Positions 33,323-43,332 of a stretch of DNA of 64,000 nucleotides are shown here, in pieces. The notes under the pieces were generated by a model. The model saw nothing but the letters and a program-made list of their open reading frames with translations, had not been told where the DNA came from and searched no databases. Made by a program: the position numbers and the translations under genes. The DNA is from Ramlibacter ginsenosidimutans (GTDB lineage: Bacteria; Pseudomonadota; Gammaproteobacteria; Burkholderiales; Burkholderiaceae_C), in NCBI RefSeq assembly GCF_016654015.1, contig NZ_JAEPWM010000003.1, positions 1-64,000 on the forward strand, in the 5' to 3' direction. Numbering within the stretch: position 1 is the first letter of the stretch; each line of letters opens with the position of its first letter.

Positions 33323-36160
33323 TCACACCAGCGTCTTCTCCTCCATCTTCCGCAGGATCTGCCCGCCACCGAAGCTCACTTGCTCCGGCGGCGTGCCGCC
33401 CGCGGTGATGCGGATCGCGCAGTACTTCAGCTCGGGGATCTTCGCGACCGGGTCGAACGCGTCGTTGGTCACGCGGTTGATCGCGGCCTCGTAGTAGCAG
33501 AAGGGCACGAACACCGCGCCGCGCGGCGAGGTTTCGTCGGCGCGGCCGTACAGCGTGACCTTGCCGCGGCGCGACTCGATCGTGAGCAGTTCGCCCGGCT
33601 TCACGCCCAGCCGCTCCAGGTCCAGCGGATGCACCAGCGCCACCGGATCCGGCTCGATCGCATCGAGCACCGTTGCACGACGCGTCATGCTGCCGGTGTG
33701 CCAGTGTTCGAGCTGGCGGCCGGTGATCAGCACCATCGGGTACTCGGTGTCGGGGCGCTCGGCCGCGGGGATGATGTCCGCCGGCACGAACTGCGCCCGG
33801 CCGCCTTCGCGCGGGAAGTCGTCGATGAACACCACCGGCTCGCCCGGGTCGCCCTCGTGCGTGCAGGGGTAGGTGACGGCGCTCTCGCGTTCCAGCCGGT
33901 CCCAGGTGATGCCGGAGATGCTGGGCATGCCGTGGCGCATCTCGTCGAACACTTCGGACACGTGGCCGTAGTTCCAGTCCAGCCCGACGCGGCGCGCGAT
34001 CTCCTGGATGATCCAGAGGTCCTGCTTCGCGTCGCCCGGCGGGTTGACGGCCTGGCGACCCAGCTGCACCAGCCGGTCGGTGTTGGTGAAGGTGCCGGTC
34101 TTCTCGGGGAAGGCGCTGGCGGGCAGCACCACGTCCGCGAGGCAGGCCGTTTCCGTGAGGAAGATGTCCTGCACCACCAGGTGCTCCAGCTTCGCGAGCG
34201 CTTCGCGGGCGTGGTTGGCGTCGGGGTCGGACATCGCGGGGTTCTCGCCCATGATGTACATGCCGTGCACCTTGCCGGCCGCGATGGCGTGCATCACTTC
34301 GACCACGGTCAGGCCAGGCTGCGCGTCCAGCGTGCCGGGCTTGAGCTTCCAGTGCTTCTCGAAGCGCGCACGCGCCTCGGGATCGGCCACCTTCTGGTAG
34401 TCGGGGAACATCATCGGGATCAGGCCCGCGTCGGACGCACCCTGCACGTTGTTCTGGCCGCGCAGCGGATGCAGGCCGGTGCCGGGACGGCCGATCTGGC
34501 CCGTCATCAGCGACAGCGCGATCAGGCAGCGTGCGTTGTCCGTGCCGTGCACGTGCTGCGACACGCCCATGCCCCACAGGATCATCGAGCCCTTGGAGGT
34601 CGCGTACAGGCGCGCAGTCTCGCGCAGCGTCTCGGCGTCGATGCCGCAGATGGGCGCCATCTCCTCGGGGCTGTAGCCCACCAGGTTCTTCTTCAGGTCC
34701 TCGTAGCCGGTCGTGCGGTCCTCGATGAACTCCTTCGCGACCAAGCCCTCGTGCACGATCACGTGCATCAGGGCGTTGAGCATGGCCACGTCGGTGTCGG
34801 GCTTGAACTGCAGGTGGCGGTAGGCCAGGCGCGTGAGGTCCGACTTGCGCGGGTCCATCACGATCAGCTTGGTGCCGTTCTTGGCCGCGTTCTTCATCCA
34901 GGTGGCGGCCACCGGATGGTTCACGGTCGGATTGGCGCCGATCACGATGATCACTTCGGCCTTGGTCACGTCCATCACCGGGTTCGACACGGCGCCGGAG
35001 CCGATGCCTTCCAGCAGCGCCGAGACCGACGATGCGTGGCACAGGCGCGTGCAGTGGTCGACGTTGTTGGTGCGGAAGCCGGTTCGCACCAGTTTCTGGA
35101 ACAGGTACGCCTCTTCGTTGCTGCCCTTGGCGGAGCCGAAGCCCACCAGCGCGTTCGGGCCCTTGGTGTCGCGGATGCCGCGCAGCTTGCTGCCGGCGAG
35201 CTCCAGCGCCTCTTCCCAGCTCGCTTCGCGGAAGTAGTCGAGCACGCGATCGGGGTCGATGGTCTGGTGCGGGACCTTGGGCGCGTCGGCGCGGCGGATC
35301 AGGGGCTTGGTCAGGCGCTGCGGGTGGTGCGCGTAGTCGAAGCCGTAGCGGCCCTTCACGCACAGGCGCCCGTGGTTCGCGGGACCGTCGCGGCCCTCGA
35401 CGAACAGGATCTTGTCGTCCTTGACGTTGTAGGTGAGCTGGCAGCCGACGCCGCAGTACGGGCAGACCGAATCCACCTGCTTGTCGGGGACGGGCAGGGC
35501 GACGCCGCGTGCCGGCATCAGCGCGCCGGTGGGGCAGGCCTGCACGCATTCGCCGCAGGCGACGCAGGTGGACACGCCCATCGGGTCGTCCATGTCGAAC
35601 ACGATCTTGGCGTGCTCGCCGCGGAAGGCGAGGCCGATCACGTCGTTCACCTGCTCGTCACGGCAGGCGCGCAGGCAGCGTGTGCACTGGATGCAGGCGT
35701 CGAGGTTCACCGCGATGGCGGGATGCGACAGGTCGGCGGCGACCTGGCCGCGCGCGGGGAAGCGCGGCTTGCCGACGCCCAGCTTGGCCGACCACTCGTC
35801 CACTTCGTTGTGGCGGGTGTAGTCGGTCTCGGGCATGTCGGACTGCAGCAGCTCCAGCACCATCTTCTGCGCGGCGACGGCGCGCGGCGTGTCGCTCTTG
35901 ACGTCCATGCCGGGCGTCGCGGTGCGGCAGCAGCTGGGCGCCAGCACGCGCTCGCCCTTGATCTCCACCATGCACGCGCGGCAGTTGCCGGCGGTGTCCA
36001 GGCCCGGCTTGTAGCAAAGCCGCGGAATCTCCACGCCTTCGCGGTCGGCGACCTGGATCACGGTCTCGTTCGCACGCGCCACGACCTCCTTGCCGTTCAG
36101 CGTGAACTTGACGACAGGGCTTTCGATTTCGGCCATCTCGGCGCGGGTGACTGCGTTCAT
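33323..36160 (-). CDS. fdsA: NAD-dependent formate dehydrogenase, molybdenum (alpha) subunit
   Basis: 945 residues from MNAVTRAEMAEIE (GGGAG 6 bases upstream). Order: N-terminal 2Fe-2S domain (CYKPGLDTAGNCRACMVEIKG in part), a His/Cys cluster region, two 4Fe-4S motifs (CIQCTRCLRAC; CVACGECVQACP), the molybdopterin 4Fe-4S motif CPYCGVGCQ, then the bis-MGD domain. The active-site residue is Cys (DHCTRLCHASS, about residue 374), not selenocysteine. It oxidises formate to CO2 and passes electrons to the FdsGB fusion. Last gene of the oxalate operon; fdsC and fdsD are not found next to it. Confidence 0.95.
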   Translation of the reverse strand: MNAVTRAEMAEIESPVVKFTLNGKEVVARANETVIQVADREGVEIPRLCYKPGLDTAGNCRACMVEIKGERVLAPSCCRTATPGMDVKSDTPRAVAAQKMVLELLQSDMPETDYTRHNEVDEWSAKLGVGKPRFPARGQVAADLSHPAIAVNLDACIQCTRCLRACRDEQVNDVIGLAFRGEHAKIVFDMDDPMGVSTCVACGECVQACPTGALMPARGVALPVPDKQVDSVCPYCGVGCQLTYNVKDDKILFVEGRDGPANHGRLCVKGRYGFDYAHHPQRLTKPLIRRADAPKVPHQTIDPDRVLDYFREASWEEALELAGSKLRGIRDTKGPNALVGFGSAKGSNEEAYLFQKLVRTGFRTNNVDHCTRLCHASSVSALLEGIGSGAVSNPVMDVTKAEVIIVIGANPTVNHPVAATWMKNAAKNGTKLIVMDPRKSDLTRLAYRHLQFKPDTDVAMLNALMHVIVHEGLVAKEFIEDRTTGYEDLKKNLVGYSPEEMAPICGIDAETLRETARLYATSKGSMILWGMGVSQHVHGTDNARCLIALSLMTGQIGRPGTGLHPLRGQNNVQGASDAGLIPMMFPDYQKVADPEARARFEKHWKLKPGTLDAQPGLTVVEVMHAIAAGKVHGMYIMGENPAMSDPDANHAREALAKLEHLVVQDIFLTETACLADVVLPASAFPEKTGTFTNTDRLVQLGRQAVNPPGDAKQDLWIIQEIARRVGLDWNYGHVSEVFDEMRHGMPSISGITWDRLERESAVTYPCTHEGDPGEPVVFIDDFPREGGRAQFVPADIIPAAERPDTEYPMVLITGRQLEHWHTGSMTRRATVLDAIEPDPVALVHPLDLERLGVKPGELLTIESRRGKVTLYGRADETSPRGAVFVPFCYYEAAINRVTNDAFDPVAKIPELKYCAIRITAGGTPPEQVSFGGGQILRKMEEKTLV

Positions 36161-36188
36161 TGTTTGCTCCCAAAGCCCTTCGGGCATC

Positions 36189-36221
36189 GCTGGGGTTCGC
36201 GTTGCTCACCGCCAGCCTACG
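36189..36221 (-). repeat. REP-like repeat, inverted member of a pair between fdsGB and fdsA
   Basis: GCTGGGGTTCGCGTTGCTCA to CAGCCTACG. It forms a potential long stem with the copy at 36246-36278 inside the transcribed gap between fdsGB and fdsA. Confidence 0.8.
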
Positions 36222-36245
36222 AAGCCACCCGCGAACGGCGGTCTT

Positions 36246-36278
36246 CGTAGGCTGGCGGTGAGCGCAGCGAACCCCAGC
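36246..36278 (+). repeat. REP-like repeat, direct member of the pair
   Basis: CGTAGGCTGGCGGTGAGCGC to GAACCCCAGC, ending 6 bp before the fdsGB stop codon. Confidence 0.8.
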
Positions 36279-36284
36279 AGTTTC

Positions 36285-37991
36285 TCACCCCAACTCGTGC
36301 GGGAAATACTTGATCACGGTGTCGAACGGGTTCGGCGCCGCCTGGCCCAGGCCGCAGATGGACGCATCGCGCATCACCTGCGACAGCTCGGCCAGCAACT
36401 GCAAATCCCACTTCGGCGCCTGCATGAGCGCATACGCCTTCGCGGTGCCGGAGCGGCAGGGCGTGCACTGGCCGCACGACTCGTCGCGGAAGAACTTCAG
36501 CGTGTTGCGCGCGGCCGCCGTGGCCGTGTCCTTGTCCGACAGCACCACCACCGCGGCCGACCCGATGAAGGAGCCGTAGGGCTGCAGCGTGTCGAAGTCC
36601 AGCGGGATGTCGTTCATCTTCGCCGGCAGGATGCCGCCCGAGGCGCCACCCGGCAGGTAGCCGTAGAACTTGTGCCCGTCGGCCATGCCGCCGCAGTACT
36701 CGTCGATCAGTTCCTGGATCGTGATGCCCGCGGGCGCGACCTTCACGCCCGGGTTCTTCACGCGGCCCGAGACCGAGAACGAACGCAGGCCCTTGCGGCC
36801 GTTCGCGCCTTGCGACGTGAACCACTCCGGACCGCGCTCCAGCAGCTCGCGCACCCAGAACAGCGTCTCGAAGTTGTGCTCCAGCGTCGGTCGCCCGAAC
36901 AGGCCCACCTGCGCCACGTAGGGCGGCCGCAGGCGCGGCATGCCGCGCTTGCCTTCGATGGACTCGATCATCGCGGACTCTTCGCCGCAGATGTAGGCAC
37001 CGGCCCCGCGGCGCAGCTCGATGTGGGGCAGGCCCTTGGACGGCGGGTCGGCCTTCAGCCGCGCCAGTTCCTGCTCCAGCATCGCGCGGCAGCCGTGGTA
37101 CTCGTCGCGCAGGTAGATGTAGATGCCGGAGATGCCCACGGCCCACGCGGCGATCAGCATGCCTTCGAGGAAGCGGTGCGGGTCGCGCTCCAGGAACACG
37201 CGGTCCTTGAAGGTGCCGGGCTCGCCCTCGTCGATGTTCACCGCCATCAGGCGCGGCGCGGGCTCGTTGCGCACGATGCGCCACTTGCGCCCGGTCGGGA
37301 AGCCGGCGCCGCCCAGGCCGCGCAGGCCGGTGGCCTCGAGCGTGGTGATCACGGTGTCGGCATCGCGCTCGCCGGACAGGCATTGCTCCAGCAGCTTGTA
37401 GCCGCCCGCCGCACGGTACTGCGACAGGCCCATGTAGCCTTCGGGCTCGTGCTTCGTCGCGCCTTCCTTGACGCACTCGACCACCTTCTGGGCGGTCGCG
37501 CGCGGCACCGGCTTCTGGCCGACGACGGCGGCGGGCGCCTGTTCGCAGCGGCCGATGCACGGGGCAGGGATGACGCGCACTTCGCGTCCGAGCAGGGCGG
37601 GCAGCTTCTGCAGCAGCTGCTGCGCGCCCGCCATCTCGCAGGAGAGGCCGTCGCACACCCGCACGGTGAGTGCGGGCGGTGCGTCCTCGCCTTCCTTGAC
37701 GATGTCGAAGTGGTGATAGAAGGAAGCCACTTCGTACACCTCGGCCTGGGCCAGGCGCATCTCCTGCGCCAGCGCGCTCAGGTGAGCGGCCGAGAGGTGG
37801 CCGAAGTGGTCCTGCAGCTTGTGCAGGTGCTCGATCAGCAAGTCGCTTTGGCGCGACGCGTCACCGAGCAGCTGCCGCACCTCGGCCAGCGCCTGGTCCG
37901 AGGGCTTGCGCCCCTTCGGACCCTGGCGCTTGCGCTCCCGGATGAGGGGAGACGCCGAGGCGATCGGGATGACGCGCTTGCCTGCGGACAT
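36285..37991 (-). CDS. fdsB: Formate dehydrogenase gamma-beta fusion (FdsG-FdsB)
   Basis: 568 residues. Residues about 30-165 are a NuoE/FdsG-like thioredoxin-fold 2Fe-2S domain (VRVCDGLSCEMAG, PCIGRCEQAPA). Residues about 185-568 are NuoF/FdsB-like: GLRGLGGAGFPTGRKW (NADH/FMN), NIDEGEPGTFKDR, GAGAYICGEESAM, and the 4Fe-4S cysteines in ESCGQCTPCRSGT. In the best-known Fds enzymes gamma and beta are separate proteins; here they are one chain. The protein takes electrons from FdsA and reduces NAD+. Lies 10 bp after the acyl-CoA ligase-like gene. Confidence 0.93.
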   Translation of the reverse strand: MSAGKRVIPIASASPLIRERKRQGPKGRKPSDQALAEVRQLLGDASRQSDLLIEHLHKLQDHFGHLSAAHLSALAQEMRLAQAEVYEVASFYHHFDIVKEGEDAPPALTVRVCDGLSCEMAGAQQLLQKLPALLGREVRVIPAPCIGRCEQAPAAVVGQKPVPRATAQKVVECVKEGATKHEPEGYMGLSQYRAAGGYKLLEQCLSGERDADTVITTLEATGLRGLGGAGFPTGRKWRIVRNEPAPRLMAVNIDEGEPGTFKDRVFLERDPHRFLEGMLIAAWAVGISGIYIYLRDEYHGCRAMLEQELARLKADPPSKGLPHIELRRGAGAYICGEESAMIESIEGKRGMPRLRPPYVAQVGLFGRPTLEHNFETLFWVRELLERGPEWFTSQGANGRKGLRSFSVSGRVKNPGVKVAPAGITIQELIDEYCGGMADGHKFYGYLPGGASGGILPAKMNDIPLDFDTLQPYGSFIGSAAVVVLSDKDTATAAARNTLKFFRDESCGQCTPCRSGTAKAYALMQAPKWDLQLLAELSQVMRDASICGLGQAAPNPFDTVIKYFPHELG

Positions 37992-38001
37992 CTTGCCCCG
38001 C

Positions 38002-40146
38002 TTACTTCAGCAGCCCCGCAGCGCGGGCCCACTTGTACTTGGCGCCGAGCACTTCCACCGGCAGTTCGGTGGAGTAGGCGTACGCCGGGATGCCGTTCTC
38101 GTACAGGTACTGGGCGGCTTCCTCGACTTCCACGTCGCCGGCGAGGGACGCCACGACCGGCTTGCTCTTGCCCTTGGCCTTCATCTCGTTGACGATCTGG
38201 ACCATGTTCTTCGCGAACACCATGGGCGGCGTCACGATGGTGTGCCAGTAGCCCAGGATCAGCGCGTGGATGCGGTCGTCTTCCAGGCCCAGCTTCACCG
38301 TGTTCACGTACGTGATCGGGGGCTCGCCGCCGGTGATGTCCACCGGGTTGCCGGCCGCGCCGAACGGCGGGATGAACTTGCGGAAGGCCGCGTCCAGGTC
38401 GTCGGGCATCGGCTTGAGCAGCTTCAGGCCGTTGTCGACGCAGGCGTCGGACAGCAGCACGCCGGAGCCGCCCGCGCCGGTGATGATCACGACGTTCTCG
38501 CCCTTGGGCGTCGGCAGGATCGGCACGCCGCGCGACAGTTCCAGCATCTGGCGCAGGCTGTTGGCGCGGATCACGCCAGCGGAGCGCAGGATGTCGTCAT
38601 AGATCTTGTCGGTGCCGGCGACGGCGCCGGTGTGCGACGCGGCAGCGGCGGCGCCCATCTCGGTGCGGCCGGCCTTCAGCACGATCACGGGCTTCTTCTT
38701 GGAGACGCGCTTGGCGACTTCCGCGAATGCACGGCCGTCCTTCAGGTCTTCGCAGTGCTGCGCGATCACCTTGGTGTTGTCGTCCTGTTCGAAGAAGAGG
38801 AGCAGGTCGTCTTCGTCGATGTCCGACTTGTTGCCCAGGCCCACGATCGCGGACACGCCCATCTTGGCGGAACGCGAGAAGCCGATGATGGCCATGCCGA
38901 TGCCGCCGGACTGCGAGGACAGGGCCGTGGAGCCCTTGACGTCGTAGGCCGTGCAGAACGTCGCGCACAGGTTGGCGGGCGTGTAGTAGAAGCCGTAGAT
39001 GTTCGGCCCCATCAGGCGGATGTTGTACTCGCGGCCGATGCGCTGCAGTTCTTCCTGGCCTTCGACGTTGCCGGTCTCGCCGAAGCCCGAGGGGATCAGC
39101 ACCGCGCCGGCGATCTTCTTCTCGCCGCATTCCTTCAGCGCGCCGGCGACCAGCGCCGCGGGGATCGCGAACACCGCGGTGTCCACTTCGCCCGGGATGT
39201 CCTTGACGCTCTTGTACGCCTGCAGGCCCATCACCTCGCCGCCCTTGGGGGTGACGGGATAGATCTTGCCCTGGTAGCCGCCGTTGATGAGGTTCTTCAT
39301 CACCGAGTTGCCGATCTTGCCGGCCTCGTTCGACGCACCGATCACCGCCACCGCCTTGGGCTTCATGATGCGGTTCATCGACGCCACGACGCTCTTCTCG
39401 TCGGGACGGAAGCGCGCTTCCTTCGGCTTGAAGTTCAGCACGATGCGCACGTCGGCAGCGATGGCGCCTTCGTCGGACGCGAACACGGGGTTCAGGTCCA
39501 TCTCGGAGATCTCGGGGAAGTCGGAGACCAGCTGCGACACGCGCACGATCGTGTTCTGCAGGGCTTCACGGTTCACCGGCTTGGCGCCGCGCACGCCTTT
39601 GAGGATCTCGGCAGCCTGGATGCCATCGAGCATCGAGGCGGCGTCGTCCTGCGTGGCGGGGGCCAGGCGGAAGGTCACGTCCTTCAGCACTTCGACCAGC
39701 ACGCCGCCCATGCCGAACGCGACCAGCTTGCCGAAGCTGTCATCGGTCATCGCGCCGATGATGGTTTCCTGGCCGCCCTTGATCATCTGCTGGATCTGCA
39801 CGCCGACGATCTTCGCGTCCGCCTTGTACTTCTTGGCGTTCTTGATGATCTGCTCGTACGCGGTGGTGGCCTCGTCGGCGTTCTTCACGCCCACGATCAC
39901 GCCGCCGGCTTCCGTCTTGTGCAGGATGTCCGGGGACACGATCTTCATCACGACCGGGAAGCCCATGGACGACGCCATCTTGGAAGCGTCCGCAGCGCTG
40001 GAGGCGACGCCTTCCTTGGGCACGTTGATGCCGTACGCGTCGCAGATCAGCTTGCCTTCGGGAGCGGTCAGCGAGTCGCGACCTTCCTTCTTCACCGCGT
40101 CGAGAATCTGGCGGACCTTCTGCTTGTCACCTTGGAAATTGGCCAT
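38002..40146 (-). CDS. Acetate-CoA ligase (ADP-forming) family protein
   Basis: 714 residues with the fused order ATP-grasp first. Residues 1-235 form the ATP-grasp domain (GFPVVMKIVSPDILHKTEAGGV), about 255-380 the CoA-binding domain (PKAVAVIGASNEAGKIGNSV) and about 390-700 the succinyl-CoA ligase-like domains (LSSQSGGIGMAIIGFSRS). The phospho-His lies in ASHTGAVAGTD. In an oxalate operon it could make oxalyl-CoA from oxalate and CoA, or recover energy from formyl-/oxalyl-CoA as ATP; neither is proven. Unusually Lys/Asp-rich and less Arg-rich than the neighbouring enzymes. Between frc and fdsGB with short gaps. Confidence 0.88.
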   Translation of the reverse strand: MANFQGDKQKVRQILDAVKKEGRDSLTAPEGKLICDAYGINVPKEGVASSAADASKMASSMGFPVVMKIVSPDILHKTEAGGVIVGVKNADEATTAYEQIIKNAKKYKADAKIVGVQIQQMIKGGQETIIGAMTDDSFGKLVAFGMGGVLVEVLKDVTFRLAPATQDDAASMLDGIQAAEILKGVRGAKPVNREALQNTIVRVSQLVSDFPEISEMDLNPVFASDEGAIAADVRIVLNFKPKEARFRPDEKSVVASMNRIMKPKAVAVIGASNEAGKIGNSVMKNLINGGYQGKIYPVTPKGGEVMGLQAYKSVKDIPGEVDTAVFAIPAALVAGALKECGEKKIAGAVLIPSGFGETGNVEGQEELQRIGREYNIRLMGPNIYGFYYTPANLCATFCTAYDVKGSTALSSQSGGIGMAIIGFSRSAKMGVSAIVGLGNKSDIDEDDLLLFFEQDDNTKVIAQHCEDLKDGRAFAEVAKRVSKKKPVIVLKAGRTEMGAAAAASHTGAVAGTDKIYDDILRSAGVIRANSLRQMLELSRGVPILPTPKGENVVIITGAGGSGVLLSDACVDNGLKLLKPMPDDLDAAFRKFIPPFGAAGNPVDITGGEPPITYVNTVKLGLEDDRIHALILGYWHTIVTPPMVFAKNMVQIVNEMKAKGKSKPVVASLAGDVEVEEAAQYLYENGIPAYAYSTELPVEVLGAKYKWARAAGLLK

Positions 40147-40198
40147 GTGTGGCTCCTAAAAATTGATTCGTCTCTCTCGGGTCGGGGACTGCAGGCTC

Positions 40199-41446
40199 TC
40201 AGCAGACCTTGGCGGCTTTCAGTTCGGCGATCTGGTCCTTCGTGTAGCCCAGTTGCGCCAGCACTTCTTCCGTGTGCTCGCCCAGCAGCGGGGAGCGGGT
40301 GACTTCGGTGGGGCTGTCCGACAGCTTGATCGGGTTGCCCACGGACAGGTACTTGCCGCGCTTCGGGTGGTCGACCTCGACGACGGTGCCGGTGGCACGC
40401 AGCGCGGGCTCCTCGGCGATTTCCTTCATCGACAGGATCGGGCCGCAGGGAATGTCGTACTTGTTCAGGATGTCCATCGCCTCGAACTTCGTCTTGGTCT
40501 TGGTCCACTCCTCGATGCGCGCGAAGATCGACTTCAGGTGCGGCAGGCGGGCCTTCGGCGTGGCGTAGTTCGGGTCGGTGATCCAGTGCTCCTCGCCGAT
40601 CACCTTGCAGATGGCCTCCCACACGGGCGCCTGCGTGATGAAGTAGATGTACGCGTTGGGGTCGGTCTGCCAGCCCTTGCACTTCAGGATCCAGCCCGGC
40701 TGGCCGCCGCCCGAGGCGTTGCCGGCGCGCGGCACGGCGTCGCCGAATTCGGTGTCGGGGTACTGCGGGTACTCCTCCAGCACGTGGCGGCGGTCCAGGC
40801 GCTGCTGGTCGCGCAGCTTCACGCGGCACAGGTTCAGCACGGCGTCCTGCATGGCGGCCAGGACCTTCTGGCCCTTGCCCGTCTTCTCGCGCTGGAACAG
40901 GGCGGTCACGATGCCCAGGGCCAGGTGCAAGCCGGTGCCGGAGTCGCCGATCTGCGCGCCGGTCACCAGCGGCGGGCCGTCGTCGAAGCCCGTCGTGGAC
41001 GCGGCGCCGCCGGCGCACTGCGCGACGTTCTCGTAGACCTTGCAGTCCTCGTACGGGCCGGGGCCGAAGCCCTTGACCGACGCCATGATCATGCGCGGGT
41101 TGATCTGCTGGATGCGTTCCCAGCTGAAGCCCATGCGATCGAGCGCGCCGGGAGCGAAGTTCTCCACCAGCACGTCGCACTGCTTGATCAGCTCGATCAG
41201 CACTTCCTTGCCCTTGGGGTTCTTCGTGTCCAGGGTGATGGAGCGCTTGTTGTGGTTCAGCATGGTGAAGTACAGGCTGTCCACGTCGGGGATGTCGCGC
41301 AGCTGGCCGCGCGTCGCGTCGCCTTCACCGGCCTTTTCCACCTTGATCACGTCCGCGCCGAACCACGCCAGCAGTTGGGTGCAGGTCGGTCCCGATTGCA
41401 CGTGCGTGAAGTCCAGGATCTTGACGCCGTCGAGTGCTTTTCCCAT
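40199..41446 (-). CDS. frc: Formyl-CoA:oxalate CoA-transferase
   Basis: 415 residues, class III CoA transferase. [20 protein letters not shown] starts the fold; catalytic Asp168 is in [10 protein letters not shown]; the glycine loop SGGGQPGW at 245-252 corresponds to the mobile GGGQ loop of Oxalobacter FRC. It transfers CoA from formyl-CoA to oxalate, releasing formate and feeding the decarboxylase. It sits 32 bp after oxc and 52 bp before the ligase-like gene, so cotranscription is likely. Confidence 0.96.
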   Translation of the reverse strand: MGKALDGVKILDFTHVQSGPTCTQLLAWFGADVIKVEKAGEGDATRGQLRDIPDVDSLYFTMLNHNKRSITLDTKNPKGKEVLIELIKQCDVLVENFAPGALDRMGFSWERIQQINPRMIMASVKGFGPGPYEDCKVYENVAQCAGGAASTTGFDDGPPLVTGAQIGDSGTGLHLALGIVTALFQREKTGKGQKVLAAMQDAVLNLCRVKLRDQQRLDRRHVLEEYPQYPDTEFGDAVPRAGNASGGGQPGWILKCKGWQTDPNAYIYFITQAPVWEAICKVIGEEHWITDPNYATPKARLPHLKSIFARIEEWTKTKTKFEAMDILNKYDIPCGPILSMKEIAEEPALRATGTVVEVDHPKRGKYLSVGNPIKLSDSPTEVTRSPLLGEHTEEVLAQLGYTKDQIAELKAAKVC

Positions 41447-41478
41447 GTCTTTTCCTCTCGAGTCTTTGATTGCGGTGC

Positions 41479-43209
41479 TTACGCGGTCTTCTTCTTGGCC
41501 GCGGCGGGGTTCAGGCTGGTGATGCGGCCGGACTCGGTGCCGGCGCTCTCGTCGATCAGCGCGTTGATCAGCGTCGGCTTGCGGGAAGCGATGGCCTCCT
41601 TCAACGCGCGATCGAGTTCCTCGGGGTTCTTCGCCGTGACGCCGACGCCGCCGAAGGCTTGCATCATCAGGTCGTAGCGCGCGTTCTTCACGAACTGCGT
41701 GGGCGCCATCGCGTCACCGCGCGGGTTGACGTCCGTGCCCTTGTAGATGCCGTTGTTGTTCATCACGACGACGCACACGGGCAGGTTGTAACGGCAGATG
41801 GTTTCCACTTCCATGCCGCTGAAGCCGAAGGCGCTGTCGCCTTCCACGGCGATCACCTGTTCACCGGTGACCACGGCGGCGGCGACGGCGAAGCCCATGC
41901 CGATGCCCATGATGCCCCACGTGCCGACGTCGAGGCGGCGGCGCGGTTCGTACATGTCGACGATGGAGCGCGTGAAGTCGAGCGCGTTGGCGCCTTCGTT
42001 CACCAGGTAGGCCTTGGGGTTGGCCTTGACGGTGTTGCGGATGACGTTGAGCGCGCTGTGGAAGTTCATCACCGGCGGGTTCTTCGCCAGCGTCTCGGCC
42101 ATCTTGGTGAGGTTCTTGTCCTTGCGCTCGGCGATCGCGCCGGTCCAGTCGGACGGCGGCTTGCTCCAGCCGGAGCCCATGGCCTGGTTGAACGCGGAGA
42201 TGCACGAACCGATGTCGCCGATCACCGGGGCGGCGATCGCGACGTTGCTGTCAGCCTCGGTCGGCGAGATGTCGACCTGGATGAACTGCTGCTTGCCTGC
42301 GGCCTTGGAGCCTTCGGCGCCCCAGGTCTTGCCCTTGCCGTGCGACAGCAGCCAGTTCAGGCGCGCGCCCACCAGCATCACCACGTCGGCTTCGGCCAGC
42401 ACGTACGAGCGCGCGGCGGAAGCGGACTGCGCGTGGTTGTCCGGCAGCAGGCCCTTGGCCATCGACATCGGCAGGTAGGGAATGCCGCTCTTCTCGATGA
42501 AGTTCTTGATCTCGGCGTCGGCTTGCGCGTAAGCCGCGCCCTTGCCCAGGATCACCAGCGGCTTCTTCGCGTTCTTCAGCAGGTCCACGGCGCGCTTGAT
42601 GGCGTCGGGGGCGGGGATCTGCTTCGGCGCGGGGTCCACGACCTTGATCAGGGACTTCTTGCCCGCTTCCTTGTCCATGGTCTGCGCGAACAGCTTGGCC
42701 GGCAGGTCCAGGTACACGCCACCGGGGCGGCCCGACACGGCGGCGCGGATCGCACGCGCGATGCCCACGCCGATGTCTTCGGCGTGCAGCACGCGGAACG
42801 CAGCCTTGCACAACGGCTTGGCGATCGCGAGCTGGTCCATCTCCTCGTAGTCGCCCTGCTGCAGGTCGACGACCTCGCGCTCGCTGGAGCCGGAGATCAG
42901 GATCATCGGGAAGCAGTTCGTGGTGGCGTTCGCCACCGCGGTGAGCCCGTTCAGGAAGCCGGGGGCGGACACCGTGAAGCAGATGCCGGGCTTGCCCGTG
43001 ATGAAGCCCGCGGCAGCAGCGGCGTTGCCGGCGTGCTGCTCGTGGCGAAAGGAGATCACCTTGAGACCGTCGGCTTGCGCCATGCGCAGGAAGTCGGTGA
43101 TCGGGATGCCCGGAAGGGCAAAGATCGTGTCGATGTCGTTCAGCTTCAGTGCGTCGATGACGAGATGGAAGCCATCGGTCGTGTCGCGATCTTGCGTTTC
43201 GGTGCTCAT
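41479..43209 (-). CDS. oxc: Oxalyl-CoA decarboxylase
   Basis: 576 residues, thiamin diphosphate enzyme. Catalytic Glu57 is in [16 protein letters not shown]. The ThDP/Mg motif runs from [13 protein letters not shown] to NNNGIYKG near residue 480. The middle domain binds ADP in known homologues. It decarboxylates oxalyl-CoA to formyl-CoA. First gene of the operon; GAGGA lies upstream of the ATG and an FNR-type palindrome sits about 60 bp before it. Confidence 0.96.
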   Translation of the reverse strand: MSTETQDRDTTDGFHLVIDALKLNDIDTIFALPGIPITDFLRMAQADGLKVISFRHEQHAGNAAAAAGFITGKPGICFTVSAPGFLNGLTAVANATTNCFPMILISGSSEREVVDLQQGDYEEMDQLAIAKPLCKAAFRVLHAEDIGVGIARAIRAAVSGRPGGVYLDLPAKLFAQTMDKEAGKKSLIKVVDPAPKQIPAPDAIKRAVDLLKNAKKPLVILGKGAAYAQADAEIKNFIEKSGIPYLPMSMAKGLLPDNHAQSASAARSYVLAEADVVMLVGARLNWLLSHGKGKTWGAEGSKAAGKQQFIQVDISPTEADSNVAIAAPVIGDIGSCISAFNQAMGSGWSKPPSDWTGAIAERKDKNLTKMAETLAKNPPVMNFHSALNVIRNTVKANPKAYLVNEGANALDFTRSIVDMYEPRRRLDVGTWGIMGIGMGFAVAAAVVTGEQVIAVEGDSAFGFSGMEVETICRYNLPVCVVVMNNNGIYKGTDVNPRGDAMAPTQFVKNARYDLMMQAFGGVGVTAKNPEELDRALKEAIASRKPTLINALIDESAGTESGRITSLNPAAAKKKTA

Positions 43210-43239
43210 GGTGCGTGGGTCCTCGATTGGAGTGGGAGA

Positions 43240-43282
43240 ATGGTAGGAGTGACCTCCTGGAAACCTGCTTGACCGCAGTCAA
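43240..43282 (-). promoter_or_regulatory. FNR-type operator and promoter of the oxalate operon
   Basis: TTGACCGCAGTCAA (43269-43282) is a perfect TTGAC-N4-GTCAA palindrome. On the minus strand a -10-like TACCAT (43240-43245) has its centre 33 bp from the operator centre, the spacing of class II FNR/CRP promoters (operator at about -41.5). The site also lies upstream of the divergent regulator gene. Confidence 0.7.
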
Positions 43283-43332
43283 TTTTCAAAAAATTGCATG
43301 CGTACCAAGAGGAATCCCCTGATCCCCGCACC

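Noticed and set aside
35000..35070. Selenocysteine in the formate dehydrogenase
   Set aside because: The active-site codon in RLCHASS is a normal Cys codon and no in-frame TGA occurs.
33191..36250. A 1019-codon open frame on the plus strand opposite fdsA
   Set aside because: Antisense composition shadow; fdsA on the other strand has all cofactor motifs.
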